Shown here: positions 43,401 through 55,248 of the stretch, in pieces
How positions within the stretch are numbered: position 1 is the stretch's first letter
Layout: each line of letters opens with the position of its first letter
The notes under the pieces: model-generated
Databases searched by the model: none
Seen by the model: the letters and a program-made list of their open reading frames with translations, nothing else
Told to the model about the DNA's origin: nothing
Translations under genes and position numbers: made by a program
Assembly (NCBI GenBank): GCA_030248225.1
Contig: JASANE010018365.1
Location: forward strand, 1 to 64,000
Reading direction: 5' to 3'
Source: Trileptium ribeirensis
Taxonomy: Eukaryota; Nematoda; Enoplea; Enoplida; Thoracostomopsidae
Length of the DNA: 64,000 bases

Positions 43401-45953
43401 TAGAGAAAAAATTTCGCTCACTCCGCGGACCTGTGAACGGAAGGAAAACGTCCGAGGAGCGAGGAACCAGTCGAAAGCGCGCGAGCCTAAATTTTGCACA
43501 AAAGGTGTAATTTTGTAATTTTGCGAATTTTAACGGGGCCGCCCTTTGCGGACGTTGGAGTGTCGGAAGCATGACCGAAAAACTAAAGCCAGGAGAGGCT
43601 CTCCACCGTGAGGGTACGGCGAGAAACCACCCCTAACACCTAAACTAAGAAAGAAAACGAAAAACAGAAAGCCTAGCGCGACTGAAATTTTAAGTGGCGA
43701 CAACGGCCAAAACAAAAACATAAAAGTTCGACTGGTCCCATTCGGGGAATTGGGCAGTCTCTTATACTCTGCTCAGCCCCCCCCCCCTTGGTTTTCGGTT
43801 TTATCTAGCTATCACAAAAGAGCCGAGAAATTTGAAATTTTAAAATATTCGTATCGTGGCGCCTACAACTACACGAAAATATATGGATATACATTTATAT
43901 ATAGACTATCTATTGACCCAACAAAGTCGCTAATATAACACTAGCACGAAAATAAGCCATTGCCCGGCAGAAAAATAATACAGAGACCCCTTGGTCGGCG
44001 CTGATCACAAAGCAAAACGTACCAAACATTGCACTGGCTATTTATTGTCGACCATACCAGAAAAGATTAATGAGCAGCTTGGCGCGACGAGCTGTGGGCT
44101 CAGAACAGAAAAACAACAACAAACTAAACCTCGCGCTGGTCGGCGCGAGGCGCCGATGATGCCGAAATATACCAGCGCTTTAGGCGCTTTAACATTAGTA
44201 TCATTTCATTGGACTTTTTGTTATATATAGAGAACGGAACGTAGTAGGCGGCCGGGGGCGTGATCATATCCATGCGCTGGCTGGTCACCTACTCATAAGA
44301 ACCTTAAATTTAATATATTTTCCTTAGGAGGCTCGTTAGAGGCCGTTTTCCCCGTGCAAACTAGTAGAATATTGGGGCCCAACTGAGTTATGGGGGTCCT
44401 GCAGAGGTCCGTTGGGGCAGGTGGCCCCGGTTTTCAGTGGGATACTTAGTATGAGACCTAATTGAGGTATAGGGCTCGAAAAGTTTGGGAGTTTTGGTCT
44501 TAGATGTGGTGATTTAGAACCTTAAGGTTTAAGAGTTTAAACGCCAGATTGGGGGTCCATAAGTACTTACGGGTTAGGGTTAAGTTGACCCGAACGAATA
44601 GTTTTGAAGCCTTATAGGTCCCTAATAATGATTTAATGTCCCCCTTTTGGTTTATAAAAACCCCACAATTTCAAAATTCTAACACCCCTTGTAAAATGAA
44701 ACTTTTGTTATATTAGGTCGATTTTTTTATCGTTCTTCTTATGCATTCAAAATGTCCCGCAGTATATATACATATCGTAACTACTTCAGTATCCTGCGCG
44801 TCAGGATAGGTCCCCGGGATTCGAATTAAAATAAAGCCCCTGTTTGAACTTTGATACAGATCCCGCACCTTACCCCGGCCCATCCTGACACGTAGTGGTA
44901 TACAACATTCTTCATTGCACACATTAACTACAAACATGAATACATTTTACATATTTTAGTTAAGGATGCGCACCGGAATCAACCTGGGGCGCCTAGTCAA
45001 CAAAAACTGTTGAGTCAAATTGTGAAATCTATCCCCTTGTCCCCGGCCTATCCGACTACGCATCCATGCCACATTCCAATACCAATCAATAGCGCAATTG
45101 TTTTATTATGTATAACACCGTACTGACTCTGGGATCGATCGGATACCTCAACAGTAGGGTTCTGATTCGATTTTGGTGCGAAATCACCCCACGAACCTCG
45201 GGCTGGTGGAGCGTGATTACACTTTATAGCACAACAATGTAATATTTATTTTATTTGACACAATTATAAGCAATACATGAACAAATCCAGGATCACGCTC
45301 CACCGGTATCCGATCGCCCTTTATTCGCTGAATTTGAGGCCCTTTTTGCCTGATTTTGGATATTTAGAATTTGGCATGGAAACTCGGGCTGTTACATACG
45401 TAGTTGGCAATTCGACGTCGAAATTATGTGATGCCTGGCCGCAATGGAGTAAACGTTACAGTCAACGAGGCAGTTTGTAGCCAAACGTTGAATCAAGGAC
45501 GACAAAGCAGTGGGTGAACATACAATATTATTATCGTCTATTACCCACAGATTATACATTGTAGGTCCAAATAATAAATATTCGCTACTGGATCTGAAAC
45601 GATGGCGGTGAGCCCTGGGCACTCCAGAATCGCGAGTCTACATAAATCAATTTATATGACGTGCTCCATTACAGCACAGGTTTTGCATTCCGCGGACATT
45701 TCAACAGTCTGGTACATATTTATGCAATTCGAACTAATAACGTATTCCAACTATAGCGGATTTTCTCACGTCGCAGGGTGAGTGTCCTGATATCAACTCT
45801 AAATCTGCGAGATTTACCGATAGTTTAACGGAATTTGGTTTCTCGTCGGTATTAGCCAGCCGGGTGGAATGCGAGAGGTCTGATACGTGCTGATTTGTGT
45901 TCCGTCATCGTAAATTTTGTTGACGCCTCACGACGTGGCCCCCATTAAATTTA
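43401..45953. other. Unassigned DNA between two LTR-like copies
   Basis: No gene was recognised. It contains a C10 run near 43,779, a perfect 8-bp-stem hairpin CCTCGCGC...GCGCGAGG at 44,129-44,150, and a 13-bp inverted repeat GGTGGAGCGTGAT / ATCACGCTCCACC (about 45,205 and 45,291) spaced by about 75 bp. It might be internal sequence of the element to which LTR-like copy 3 belongs. Confidence 0.4.
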
Positions 45954-47600
45954 TGTACTAGGACCAGTTCTGGCCGTAAAGGATCCCATCTGCACCACCG
46001 TTTTCTTGGTGTGGCGCCCGGACAACACCGGCTTCCACGACTCCCCGGTGATCTGCTAGACGACCCAAGGGAATCGTTTAGCTTAGCAAGTTGCCGGCGG
46101 ATTTACCAGGGTGTTCGCCCCTGTCCCTATAATGGCCCACGTTTCTAGTAGTATGAAGGTCCCTCTAGGAAGGGTCAACCCCTAGGAAGGGTCAACCCCT
46201 AGGTCTGCTCATAGGTATTAAGGCTGTCCCGCCTTTCCCTCGTTCTATCCAAAATCCTAGATGGTTTTGAGTTTCCGCATTTTAACCTCATACGCGTGGA
46301 CCCGGGTCTGACAATATCCCCGACTAACCTAATACGGACCTTCTCGCTAAAATAGTGACTCTAGGGAACACCTGGCTACTGATCCCAGCGCCCTTATCTG
46401 GTGTAAAGTAATTTGATAGAAGCATAGAACCGAGACCTGCCTAGGTTTCGGCACTAGGTGAGACGCTAGTTTAGCTGGTTGCTGCTTAAATAGTACCTAG
46501 CTCGCGCGATTCTTTGACGGGTTCCTGTAAATACCCTAACATGATACTATTGTCTTTATCGTGGATAATAGTAAATTGCATTCCGTTTTCTTTATATTTG
46601 TTTCAGGAATTTTACTCCTAGAGTACAGCCATATCGCCGGAACATGAAAATAACACCATAACACTTTATTAATTTGTTACAGATAAGTATACACGCTCAT
46701 ACAGATGCATCATATTCATACAGTAATAATACCAGGGTACCTCGCAGTGTACCCGCAACATGTACTACCGGTGATGTGAATTCTAATGATCTTCGCCCCC
46801 TTTTAGCCAGTCATTAAAACAATCTCTTAGATCTGATTCTCCGATGGACTGCCCTGCAATGGATGCTTGCGACAACACGGGAGCAAATTTTCCGGTAAAC
46901 AGAAATTGACTACTCTCCCAACATCAATGTTTGACTACCCTTTGTTCAATCAGGGTTTGAACTGTCGTTTACTCTCCGTTTCCTTCATAATCAGTCCATT
47001 TCACGAAGTCTGGAGTCACCTGCGAACATCTTGCAACCATGGTCAGTCGTGCTCCTATGGGTTTTGAAAGGCATTCTGCGCCAGGATAGGATGGGAAGCG
47101 AGTAGCCTTACTAAAAACGAGAAACCAGAGCCGCGTCTCCCGAGCATCGGACGACGTTTACCTGATTTCCTATGATTTTAGCTTTATGTTTTCGACATTA
47201 AAGTTGTTCCAACGAACACCCTGACCGCGTCTACACGGCATGGGTGTCCACGCTTGATGCTTTTGATTAAGTCCAGAAAAGCCTATTTCTAGTGAGAACT
47301 CATCAGGATACTGGCCTGTCTACGGGGTGCCGCCTCGGCGGATTTTGTTTAAACATGGACTAGACTGTTAAGTCGCAGCTGACTCCAATTCGCTCTGCAC
47401 CTTGATTTACTGCCCCTCGGTCATTACGGTTTCACATGTTGGTCTGCTGTCATTTGTAATACTTCGGCTCGAGGTGACCGCCGCTTCTCAACCCAAATAG
47501 TTCGACTTGAAAACCGAAAGCTGCGAAAATTGCATTTTGAATCGTACAAAAATCTCCAATTTAGGCTAAAGTTGTATTGTAACAGGTAGCATAACGCACG
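45954..47600 (-). repeat. LTR-like copy 3 (solo or from a second element)
   Basis: TGTACTAGGACCAGTTCTGG begins at 45,954 and the same ordered blocks follow (CACCACCG, CGCCCGGACAAC, CCGGCTTCCACGACTCC, GCCGGCGG, CAGGGTGTTCG, TAGTAGTATGAAGG). A 20-bp tandem duplication sits near 46,173-46,212. A later block, ACGGGGTGCCGCCTCGGCGG near 47,316 with CGCAGCTGACTCC, resembles the distal part of copies 1 and 2. No internal coding region of a second element was found beside it, so a solo LTR is the simplest reading. The far end is approximate. Confidence 0.5.
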
Positions 47601-47865
47601 AGGGGTTATGATATGCCGCTCAAGTCGGAGCATCTGAATCCAACCGACGGTAGTTATCGATTGCCAAAAATGGACTGGAGCTCTACTGTTTCCACACGGC
47701 ATGAGGCCCGTCTGAGTTTTCAGGTCACCGAGACTACGATATGAAAAACACTCAGGGCACGAACTCAAATTTTGGTACTTCATTGGGAGCTCATTTCCAC
47801 AGTTTCCGTTGAAATCTTACCGTGTTGTGGCCTGCAAATGACTACGTCCGTGTCGGTGCTATATA

Positions 47866-49159
47866 CAGGATGTTTCAGAAGTAACTACCCACTGTTTGAT
47901 GCTAACTATCGGTTGACTGGGCAGAGGTAGCTCGCAATTTTTTGTATTATAGACAAGTATTAAAAGTTTACATACATTACGAAGAGAGATCTCAGAACAG
48001 CTCCGTCTGTGCACCGCCAAGCTGAATGCATTTTTCCAGTCGGGATGGTACAGATCGGCAAACTTTGGCGCATAAGTCCACTGGAATTCTGGAAAACGCT
48101 GATTTTATTCTGTCCATCAATTCTTGAGGGTCCTTTGCCCTACTTTCATAAACATCTTCTTTCAGAACACCCCAAAGAAAGAAGTCAGGCGGAGTTAAGT
48201 CTAATGACCTAGCTGGCCACTCGATGGCACCTCTGCGGCCGATCCTTCGATTCGGAACCTTTCGTCCAGCCAAGTGCGGACTTCGGTAGCGTAGTGAGCT
48301 GGTGCTCCGTCATGCATGAAAACAAGGTCCTTGGTTGCGATTTGCGGGTAGACATTCACAGATAAAAGTTCCAAATAGCTGGTTTTATTGACATTTCCGT
48401 CAAAAAAGAATGGACCAACGATGCCTTGTGAACAAATTCCGGCCCAGACACAGACTCCAGGGGCGTTGACCTATTTGTTAATCGTGACATGTGGATTGTC
48501 TTCAAACCAATAAACACAATTATGGCGATTAACATGACCATTGAGCTTGAAAACCGCCTCGTCGGTCCACAAAATGCGATCAAGGTCCAACGCACTGCTT
48601 TCAACTATGTCCGTAAATGTCTGACAAAACTGGACTCTGCGATCGAAATCATCATCAGAGAGTCCACGGATAAGACGCGGCCGAAAGCCCTTCAAGTTAA
48701 GCTCCTTGTAAAGGCGCCAAACGGAAGTATGAGGAATACCCAGCTGGAGGGAAGCCCTTCGAGTTGACGTCTGGGGGCTCCTGGATACCGCAGCGCTTAA
48801 TGAAGCTTTCTGGTTCCCACTTGTGGCAAACTTTGGACGACCCGGCCTCAGCCGTTCCGCTACACTGCCAGTGTCCTCGAATCGGGAAATAATATCAGCC
48901 ATCGTCTTGCGAGTAGGAGGTATTGAGTCGAAATGATTTTTCCTCTGGCGTGAGACTTCGGCATAATTTCCGTATTTATAGTAAAGTTTTACGACACAGA
49001 TTTTTTCAGGCAGAGATCGTCGTGGGGAATCCATGGTATAAACAGTATATATTTATAATAACCTTAAATATTAAAAACAGCGATAAACAACCATTGCGAA
49101 ATATTACGCCAGAAGATATTGATTGACAAAGTGTGGGTATTTACTTCTGAAACACCTTG
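47866..49159 (-). mobile_element. Tc1/mariner-superfamily transposon
   Basis: A 1,294-bp unit begins CAGGATGTTTCAGAAGTAAC and ends with the inverted copy CAAGGTGTTTCAGAAGTAAA, a terminal repeat of about 27 bp with three mismatches. TA flanks both ends (47,864-47,865 and 49,160-49,161), the mariner target duplication. Size, terminal repeats, TA and the transposase remnant inside all agree. It lies between LTR-like copy 3 and the MITE at 49,199. Confidence 0.95.
47992..49034 (-). pseudogene. Mariner-like transposase, frameshifted
   Basis: The N-terminal part (49,034-48,471) has the helix-turn-helix region of the DUF4817 type (IISRFEDTGSVAERLRPGRP), then the first catalytic Asp in ILWTDEAVFKLNG. 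The second Asp is in FMHDGAPAHYATEVRTWLDE (about 48,330), and the third in WPARSLDLTPPDFFLWG (about 48,210), followed by VLKEDVY. Stops at 48,471 and a one-base shift near 48,265 break the gene; a complete protein would be about 345 residues, the family norm. Allowing for the shift, the second and third acidic residues are about 36 apart, near but not exactly the classical 34 of DD34D mariners, so subgroup assignment is open. The copy is inactive. Confidence 0.9.
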
Positions 49160-49198
49160 TACATTTCTGTGCAGTAATACTACCATATCTTGTACTAA

Positions 49199-49773
49199 TG
49201 CATCATTTACAATAAGATGCGTGCGCATGGTCCTAATTATGTCACGCGTCCAAATGGGCTAGCTACTATGTAACGCACACAGTCCAGCTCGACTATTACA
49301 ATTTTAAATAGACTAGCTAAGCTATGCATTTGTTATCGAGTGTTGAGCCGGACTGTGCTTTTGTCACGAGGCGTTCAGCTGAGCCCTATAACTTAAGCCA
49401 GATACTATTTAGTCCGCGAACATTATGTTTTACTATACGTATTTAAATATTGCCACAAAGCGGCATACAGCTTAAAACGTTAATTGTATATATTAAAACT
49501 AATATATAACTTAGAATTAGTGTGATAATACTATAGAAAAAATGCTGTTACACTAAGCACATTACTAAATAAGATTTCTCAATTGACAGTTCAGCCCTAT
49601 GCTCCGTTTGTCACGCGGTGCCTAGCTAAGCTCCCTGTTTGTCACATTAAGGCTAACTAAGCTATAAAAATGTACCATAATAGTCCAGCTAAGCTATAGT
49701 TCACCCGAACTAATTGAGTTGGACGCATGACATAATTTGGACCTGGTGCTCGCATCTTATCGTAAATGATGCA
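49199..49773. mobile_element. 575-bp MITE with TAA target duplication (PIF/Harbinger-like)
   Basis: TGCATCATTTAC at the left end is matched in reverse at the right end (GTAAATGATGCA), and the inverted repeat continues with ATAAGATGCG and AATTATGTCA. TAA flanks both sides (49,196-49,198; 49,774-49,776). The ends and the internal GTCCAGCT and TTTGTCAC motifs match the 2.7-kb element at 16,614-19,311, so both belong to one family. No coding capacity was seen. Confidence 0.88.
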
Positions 49774-49847
49774 TAAATAAATTGACATGAGTCACATATT
49801 TTGTGTTTTACTTTATAAAATTTGACAAACTATATGAAAATGCTTAC

Positions 49848-50024
49848 GTTTGCAAACGGGTGCCGCAGTATCAAAACTGGCATCTGATTGACACGTGAGC
49901 ACTGGACTTCCTACAAGGGAGTGTGTTGCAGCGCAAGTATAAGTTACTGTCTCTCCGTCAACTAAAGGATTCGACGATTGAACATAAGTTGCGTTGCCGA
50001 TAGTCGGTATTGTCGAACATATTT
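49848..50024 (-). CDS. Sushi/CCP-domain exon
   Basis: A 177-bp minus-strand exon with AG (TATTTCTAG) before it and GTAAGC after it. It encodes one complete CCP module: Cys at the start (ICSTIPTIGNATYV), DGETVTYTC, TCQSD and the closing VC. Four cysteines sit in the CCP pattern with the G.TVTYTC strand; the conserved Trp is replaced. CCP modules are about 60 residues with 1-3, 2-4 disulfides and occur in complement regulators, selectins and many secreted invertebrate proteins. The exon is phase 1 at both ends, like its four neighbours, so it can be added or skipped without shifting the frame. It is the most 3' exon seen. Confidence 0.9.
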
Positions 50025-51180
50025 CTAGAAATACAAAATATTATAGTACAGGTAACAAATTTGCACTAAGAACTGCTTTAATGTATTTTTCAAAATTAAT
50101 ATGCATGACACTAAATAGGGCAGTTGGTCAATAAAAAATACCGAGAAACCTGTATATGATTGGATGTTGGCTTAATGTGCAGCAGTCGGTTAAAATACTG
50201 TGATTTTATCGTTATACATGACACAAGTTTACCATTATGTATGTGTTAACTCAATTTAAAGAAGTTATAGGAGTGAGAAATTTATTCGCCTATTTCATTC
50301 AATAAACATATTTCTTACACCGTGCCGTCATATTATTTAGATAACAATGAGTTTAATAGGTTGTCGGTTGGAAATCTTGAGAGTGAATAAAACCATTAGC
50401 AACCTAAAATTGCAGTCAGCGCATTCCCATAACGACACAGTATAAAATTTCTGGCACGATGGAAGCAGTTAAATCCATTTCAATAATCTATAGATAAAAA
50501 AGCTAAATATAGCTATCGGGTACTCGTTCGCCTTTTCCTTGTTGAAAGATACAGGTAATACGACGGTTCTACCATGAACCCACTAGGACTGTAAAAATAT
50601 AAGGTCAAATCTTAGTAAAGACATGATTTTGCTATGATGCAAGGTATGATTTTGCTATGATATGCTACAATCATTTTGCTATGGTATGATACAAGGTATG
50701 GTTTTGCTATGACAAGTATATGATTTTACTATGATTTTGCTATGATACAATGTCAAATTTTAGCAAAGACATGATTTTGCTATGATGTCAGATATAAAAT
50801 AGATAGATTGTTGCTCTAAACATATTGGTTCACAGAGTTTCTCGTTTTAACCAATATTTTCTAGTGGATTCCGATAGAGTATTTTGTCTATTACGTCATG
50901 TTGCATACAATTGTAAATCTAAACATTTACTTGATATGATACAAGGTATGATTTTGCTATGACAAGTATATGATTTTACTATGATTTTGCTATGATACAA
51001 TGTCAAATTTTAGCAAAGACATGATTTTGCTATGATGTCAGATATAAAATAGATAGATTGTTGCTCTAAACATATTGGTTCACAGAGTTTCTAGTTTTAA
51101 CCATTATTTTCTAGTGGATTCCGATAGAGTACTTTGTCTATTACGTCATGTTGCATACAATTGTAAAGCTAAACATTTAC
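50025..51180 (-). other. Intron with a 250-bp tandem duplication
   Basis: GACAAGTATATGATTTTAC occurs at 50,711 and 50,961, and the sequence between is duplicated nearly exactly for about 245 bp up to the exon boundary at 51,180. Within each copy ATGATTTTGCTATGA repeats several times. The distal copy carries the real splice donor beside the exon, and the duplicate carries a copy of the donor-side intron sequence (AACATTTAC). Confidence 0.8.
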
Positions 51181-51357
51181 TTTTACAAAGTGGCGCAGCT
51201 ACATCGTAAGCTCCAGAAAGTTGACACGTTTGAGTAGCAGATCCGTACATGACTGACGTGGCGTCACATGTAAATGTTATAGTCACTGGATTTATTATTG
51301 GTGAACCTGACGCATTATATGCACCGTTTGCTGGCGCAACGGGTGTTGGGCATATTT
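51181..51357 (-). CDS. Sushi/CCP-domain exon
   Basis: A second 177-bp phase-1 exon, acceptor TTACAG and donor GTAAAT. The module reads from ICPTPVAPANGAYNASGSP through VTITFTCDAT and TQTCQLSGAYD to PLCK, with the four CCP cysteines in place. The tryptophan usual before the last cysteine is absent, as in the other modules of this gene. Exon length equals two of its neighbours exactly, suggesting the domains arose by exon duplication. Confidence 0.9.
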
Positions 51358-53343
51358 CTGTAATATTAATCTGTAATTTCGAATCACTGACGCATGATAT
51401 GTATATCCATTCAAGTTTTTTGGTTCTAGAATCTGGCCAAGTATGGCCATTTGAATATTCATAGATATAGAAATGTGTTTTATTTCCAAGGTTGCTTGGG
51501 CTATCGTTTTATTTCAAAATATTCAATAAATGCTTGCACTTGCTATGTGAAGGACTTAAAATCGTTATTATTTGAAAACTGTGTGACTATTTCCGCTGTG
51601 TGACACTCTTATACATTCTGTTTTGTCGTATTGCCATTTATCTAGGCAAGTCGGTGTGGATTAATGTCGTATGCTTTTACGAATATGAATAAATTTTCAA
51701 GCATAAATTTAAGGCATAATTTTATTCAATAGTTACCTAAATACCATTGAGCGCATAAAAATAAACCCTCATTAAACCCGAAATTATTGATTTTTCATTC
51801 TCATATAGAATCAAAAACCCGAAATTATTGATATTTTCAAGTGTCGATAATAGTAGCCTCTGCTGAAGAGTGTAACATTCTGCAGCAGGAGTCACTAACA
51901 TCGACTCTTGATAGTAATGTACCTATTGCGCTTAGTTTCAATCTGCTCAATAGCGCTGACACTGACTACTTCGAATAATATATTTTGTTAGCCTCAAAGA
52001 ACAACAATAATTTGCAGTTTTTGCACTATCAACTTGAAATATTTACACTCGTAAGAGAAGTACGATACGCAACAAAGCCGCAACTCAAATCGTACAACTT
52101 TATTAAGGTTCGGTATACATTGTGAGAGACAATAACGCACACAATGATGTTTAGTCAAATAAGTCAGTTTACTGTTGCGCAAGACGTGATGAAGAATGTG
52201 TTGGTTCTTTAAACGGATCTAAGAATGCGTCAGTTAATAAGATTTTTAGATAATTATGCGGCTCCGAAGAATATGGCGATTAGTAATATTGTGAAGCACG
52301 ATACTGCACGCGCACGTATGAAACCACAATAGATGCTGCAACTTTTGAATAACATGCAACGCTTACCATATCCTGTAAACCATGCTAATATTAAAAACTT
52401 CTAAACTTAATAATTTAGCCGTCGAAGGAGTCCATTATTATGGCAATCCTTTGCTTTTCCAAGTTTTTTGCCGCACGCCACTTATAATTTCTTATAGAGC
52501 AGCAAGAACGCGTTAGTAAACCACAAAACTCTGATGCTGGATAATTGTTCAATGAAGAGTCAGCTTGTAATCCACAGCATAACAGATGTTTTACCCATGA
52601 GATGAAATAAAATAAGCTATAAAGTGATGTAGAAAGTTTTATTAAAACCAATTTCGTCACTATGTATCACAAAAAAAGTGTGTAAAAATGGATAGGAATC
52701 AAAAGATGGATTTTAAAAAGCTAAACGAAAACTGTTCCTAAACCCAGGATTGGTAACATTTCATGAAATTTACGTCCTATTTGGAGAATTGTTATACAAC
52801 CTTTCAGTTACAGCTAGATATTTTACTATTATCCTTGTGGCATTAGTGTCCCAACTGGTATATTTGCGATCAGAACTACAGGAGCATGGACCTTGATTTA
52901 CTACCGCAGTGCCCCCAGGGGTTGACAGCTGTATATGGAAATCGCACAATGGGTGTTATGCAACTCACAAATATTGTCAAGGTATATATACATGTATTAA
53001 TATTTCTTACTTTACATTTGCGATCTCAAACCCGATTTAGTAACTGTCAAATAACCTGTTAAGTGCGCAACTACCAACTAATTTGCATATACATATTATC
53101 TGTTGCAATACTGTATTTAACCAGGCAACGCAAATACGCCGTAATTGGTGTATCATACGCGACTCAACTTAGAGTGGCCCCGCTAACCATCCTATTTTGC
53201 GATTCCCGATGTCGAATCCACATCCATTGTTACGGAACAAATAGGATATTCGATTTGATTAACTGCTAGGGCAAACTTAAAGGTTTTCATTCGGGTTGTG
53301 ACAATTCCGTAATATTTCACAGCGTCGAAATAAAATTTGGCTC
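51358..53343 (-). other. Large intron, proximal part
   Basis: No CCP-like exon or other coding signal was found between 51,358 and 53,343. Frames such as 52,415-52,660 lack splice context and motifs. The sequence is AT-rich. Confidence 0.5.
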
Positions 53344-53485
53344 TGTTCGCGAACAAATTTAATGTAACTGTTACGTTATCAATGGGACGATCATATTATT
53401 TATCAATTACTGTTCGGGAACAAGCCCCTTCATATTACAAATCCGACAAAATTCTGTTCGCGAACATATTTGATATTCGCGAACA
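53344..53485. promoter_or_regulatory. Cluster of TGTTCGCGAACA palindromes
   Basis: The perfect 12-bp palindrome TGTTCGCGAACA occurs at 53,344-53,355 and 53,455-53,466, with variants TGTTCGGGAACA at 53,411-53,422 and TATTCGCGAACA at 53,474-53,485. Four related palindromes in 142 bp of an AT-rich intron is unlikely by chance. They could be binding sites of a dimeric factor or remains of a repeat. Confidence 0.55.
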
Positions 53486-53514
53486 AAAAGTATTTTCTGA
53501 CCGATAAGAAAATG

Positions 53515-54029
53515 CAGGGCCGCCGCTAGGATGAGAGGGCCCCCCAGCAGGCTGCGAGGCCCCCAGCAGGCTGCTAGCCCCCCCCCCCCCCACCCCCCCA
53601 GCAGGCTGCGAGGCCCCCCCAGCAGGCTGCGAGGCCCCTATCACATTTCTTAACTATAACACCGGAATATAACAAGGGGCCCCAAGGCCTCTACTAGTTT
53701 ATTTCACACCAAATGCTATACATTAGTTGCATAGACGCTGACCTAAATAAATTTTCGTGTATGTCCGTAAAACAGGCGCCCAGTAAAAACTCTAACTTTG
53801 AACCACGGAACGGTTAAACTCATACTCACGATTAGGCTTCTAAACTCTGAGGTTACCTTTGTATATCGTGTACATTTACTTTGCGAAAGGTACTTGAGGT
53901 TGTGCTGCGGCTCCCAACTTTTTCACCTTTTCTCCCAGAGGCCATGAGATGAGGCCCCTGTAAGGCGCGAGGCCCCAGCAATGGGCGAGCCCCCCCTAGG
54001 GGGGTAGGGGGGTACTAACGGCGGCTCTG
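53515..54029. mobile_element. hAT MITE in CCP-gene intron
   Basis: The 515-bp element starts CAGGGCCGCCGCTAG and its reverse end starts CAGAGCCGCCGTTAG. AGAAAATG flanks both sides exactly (53,507-53,514; 54,030-54,037), an 8-bp hAT-type duplication. The left part has a repeated GGCCCCCCAGCAGGCTGCGA block and C-runs. No coding remnant was seen. Confidence 0.92.
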
Positions 54030-54037
54030 AGAAAATG

Positions 54038-55248
54038 TTCGGTGATGAATTTTTTTACAAAAAGCAAAATAGGATGGTCGGCGGTGTCATTTTAAGTTTA
54101 GTTACGCATCAGTATCGTTTGATCGTTAACGAGTTCATTCACTATCATCGTAAAGCATTGCCGCTTCGTCGCACCAATGCATTTTGGTGTCACTTCGTTT
54201 TGCTAAATAAAATATTGCTTACATTAGAAACTGTCTAACACGCTATGCCGCGTCATTTCACAGCTACTATCGGTTTAAACGTAAACGAATCAAACACTGA
54301 TAATTTACCATCTATATCTAGCCTCAAATGCAAAGTTTGCATTGACTTATCAGTGTTCGGTCGCTATATCTAATGCAAGTTAGAGCTGATTAATACCAAG
54401 TTTTCTGTGATGGCTCAGGATAAATCAGAGACATATCCAATTGAAACACAATGAACTGAACCAATGCTAATACGTGAGTGCCCCTTCCATAATCATAATG
54501 TAATTACCCCTTAAACTTGTGTGAATGACTAAAAACTATAGTATGACCTGGTGCGATTGGCAACCCGGTGCCCTTTGTGACGACGCCCTTCTCCCAGAAT
54601 TTAGAAATAGCATATACGAGAAGTCCAATGCGTACGCCCTCTCCAGGCTAGGGGTCTAACAGATGCAAATTTGAAAACATCGAACTAGTAGCTGTAGTAT
54701 TTTAGGTAAGATTATGCGCTATGCACTAGGAAAAATGCGTATTTGTCAGAGGTAACTTGACTCCATACACCCCCTTCGCAAGCGGGGGAGTGTGATCCCT
54801 AACGTCGGCTCTGGCAATGAATTATGTTAACTTACTTCATGCGCTACTGTTATATTTGTATAAGCCGCTAGCAGTATAAATACCTCTGATACATTTGTTT
54901 TAAAGAAAACAACATTAAAACACAACCTACAAATGTTAGTCACTGCGCATTGGCCGAGCTGATTGATCAGCTGGTTCAATGCACACTTTACAAACATGTA
55001 TTGCTATTAAAATTTAGTGTCTTGCTACACAAGTAATATATTAATACTTTGGACATAAATATAAGTAGATTTAGTAAGGCATGAACAGATTGCTCGCAAA
55101 GGCTGACCAGCAATTCGTACTCTACCTGTTAATTAATTGCTGGACGTGACTCTCGTGCTAACTGACTATCGTCACCTAAGTTACGTTTAATCTCAAATCT
55201 TAGTCAAGGAAGATATTGTGTTGCAGTCAAATGTTTTAAATTAAAAAA
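54038..55248 (-). other. Intron with a possible second hAT-like end
   Basis: No coding signal. TAACGTCGGCTCTG at 54,800-54,813 resembles the right end of the MITE at 53,515-54,029, and a CCCCC...GGGGG hairpin lies just before it at about 54,770-54,788. A matching left end and target duplication were not found, so this may be a truncated relative. Confidence 0.4.

Noticed and set aside
44520..44600. GGGTTAGGGTTAAG, telomere-like sequence
   Set aside because: Only about two TTAGGG-like units are present, within G-rich low-complexity DNA; too short to call an interstitial telomere repeat.
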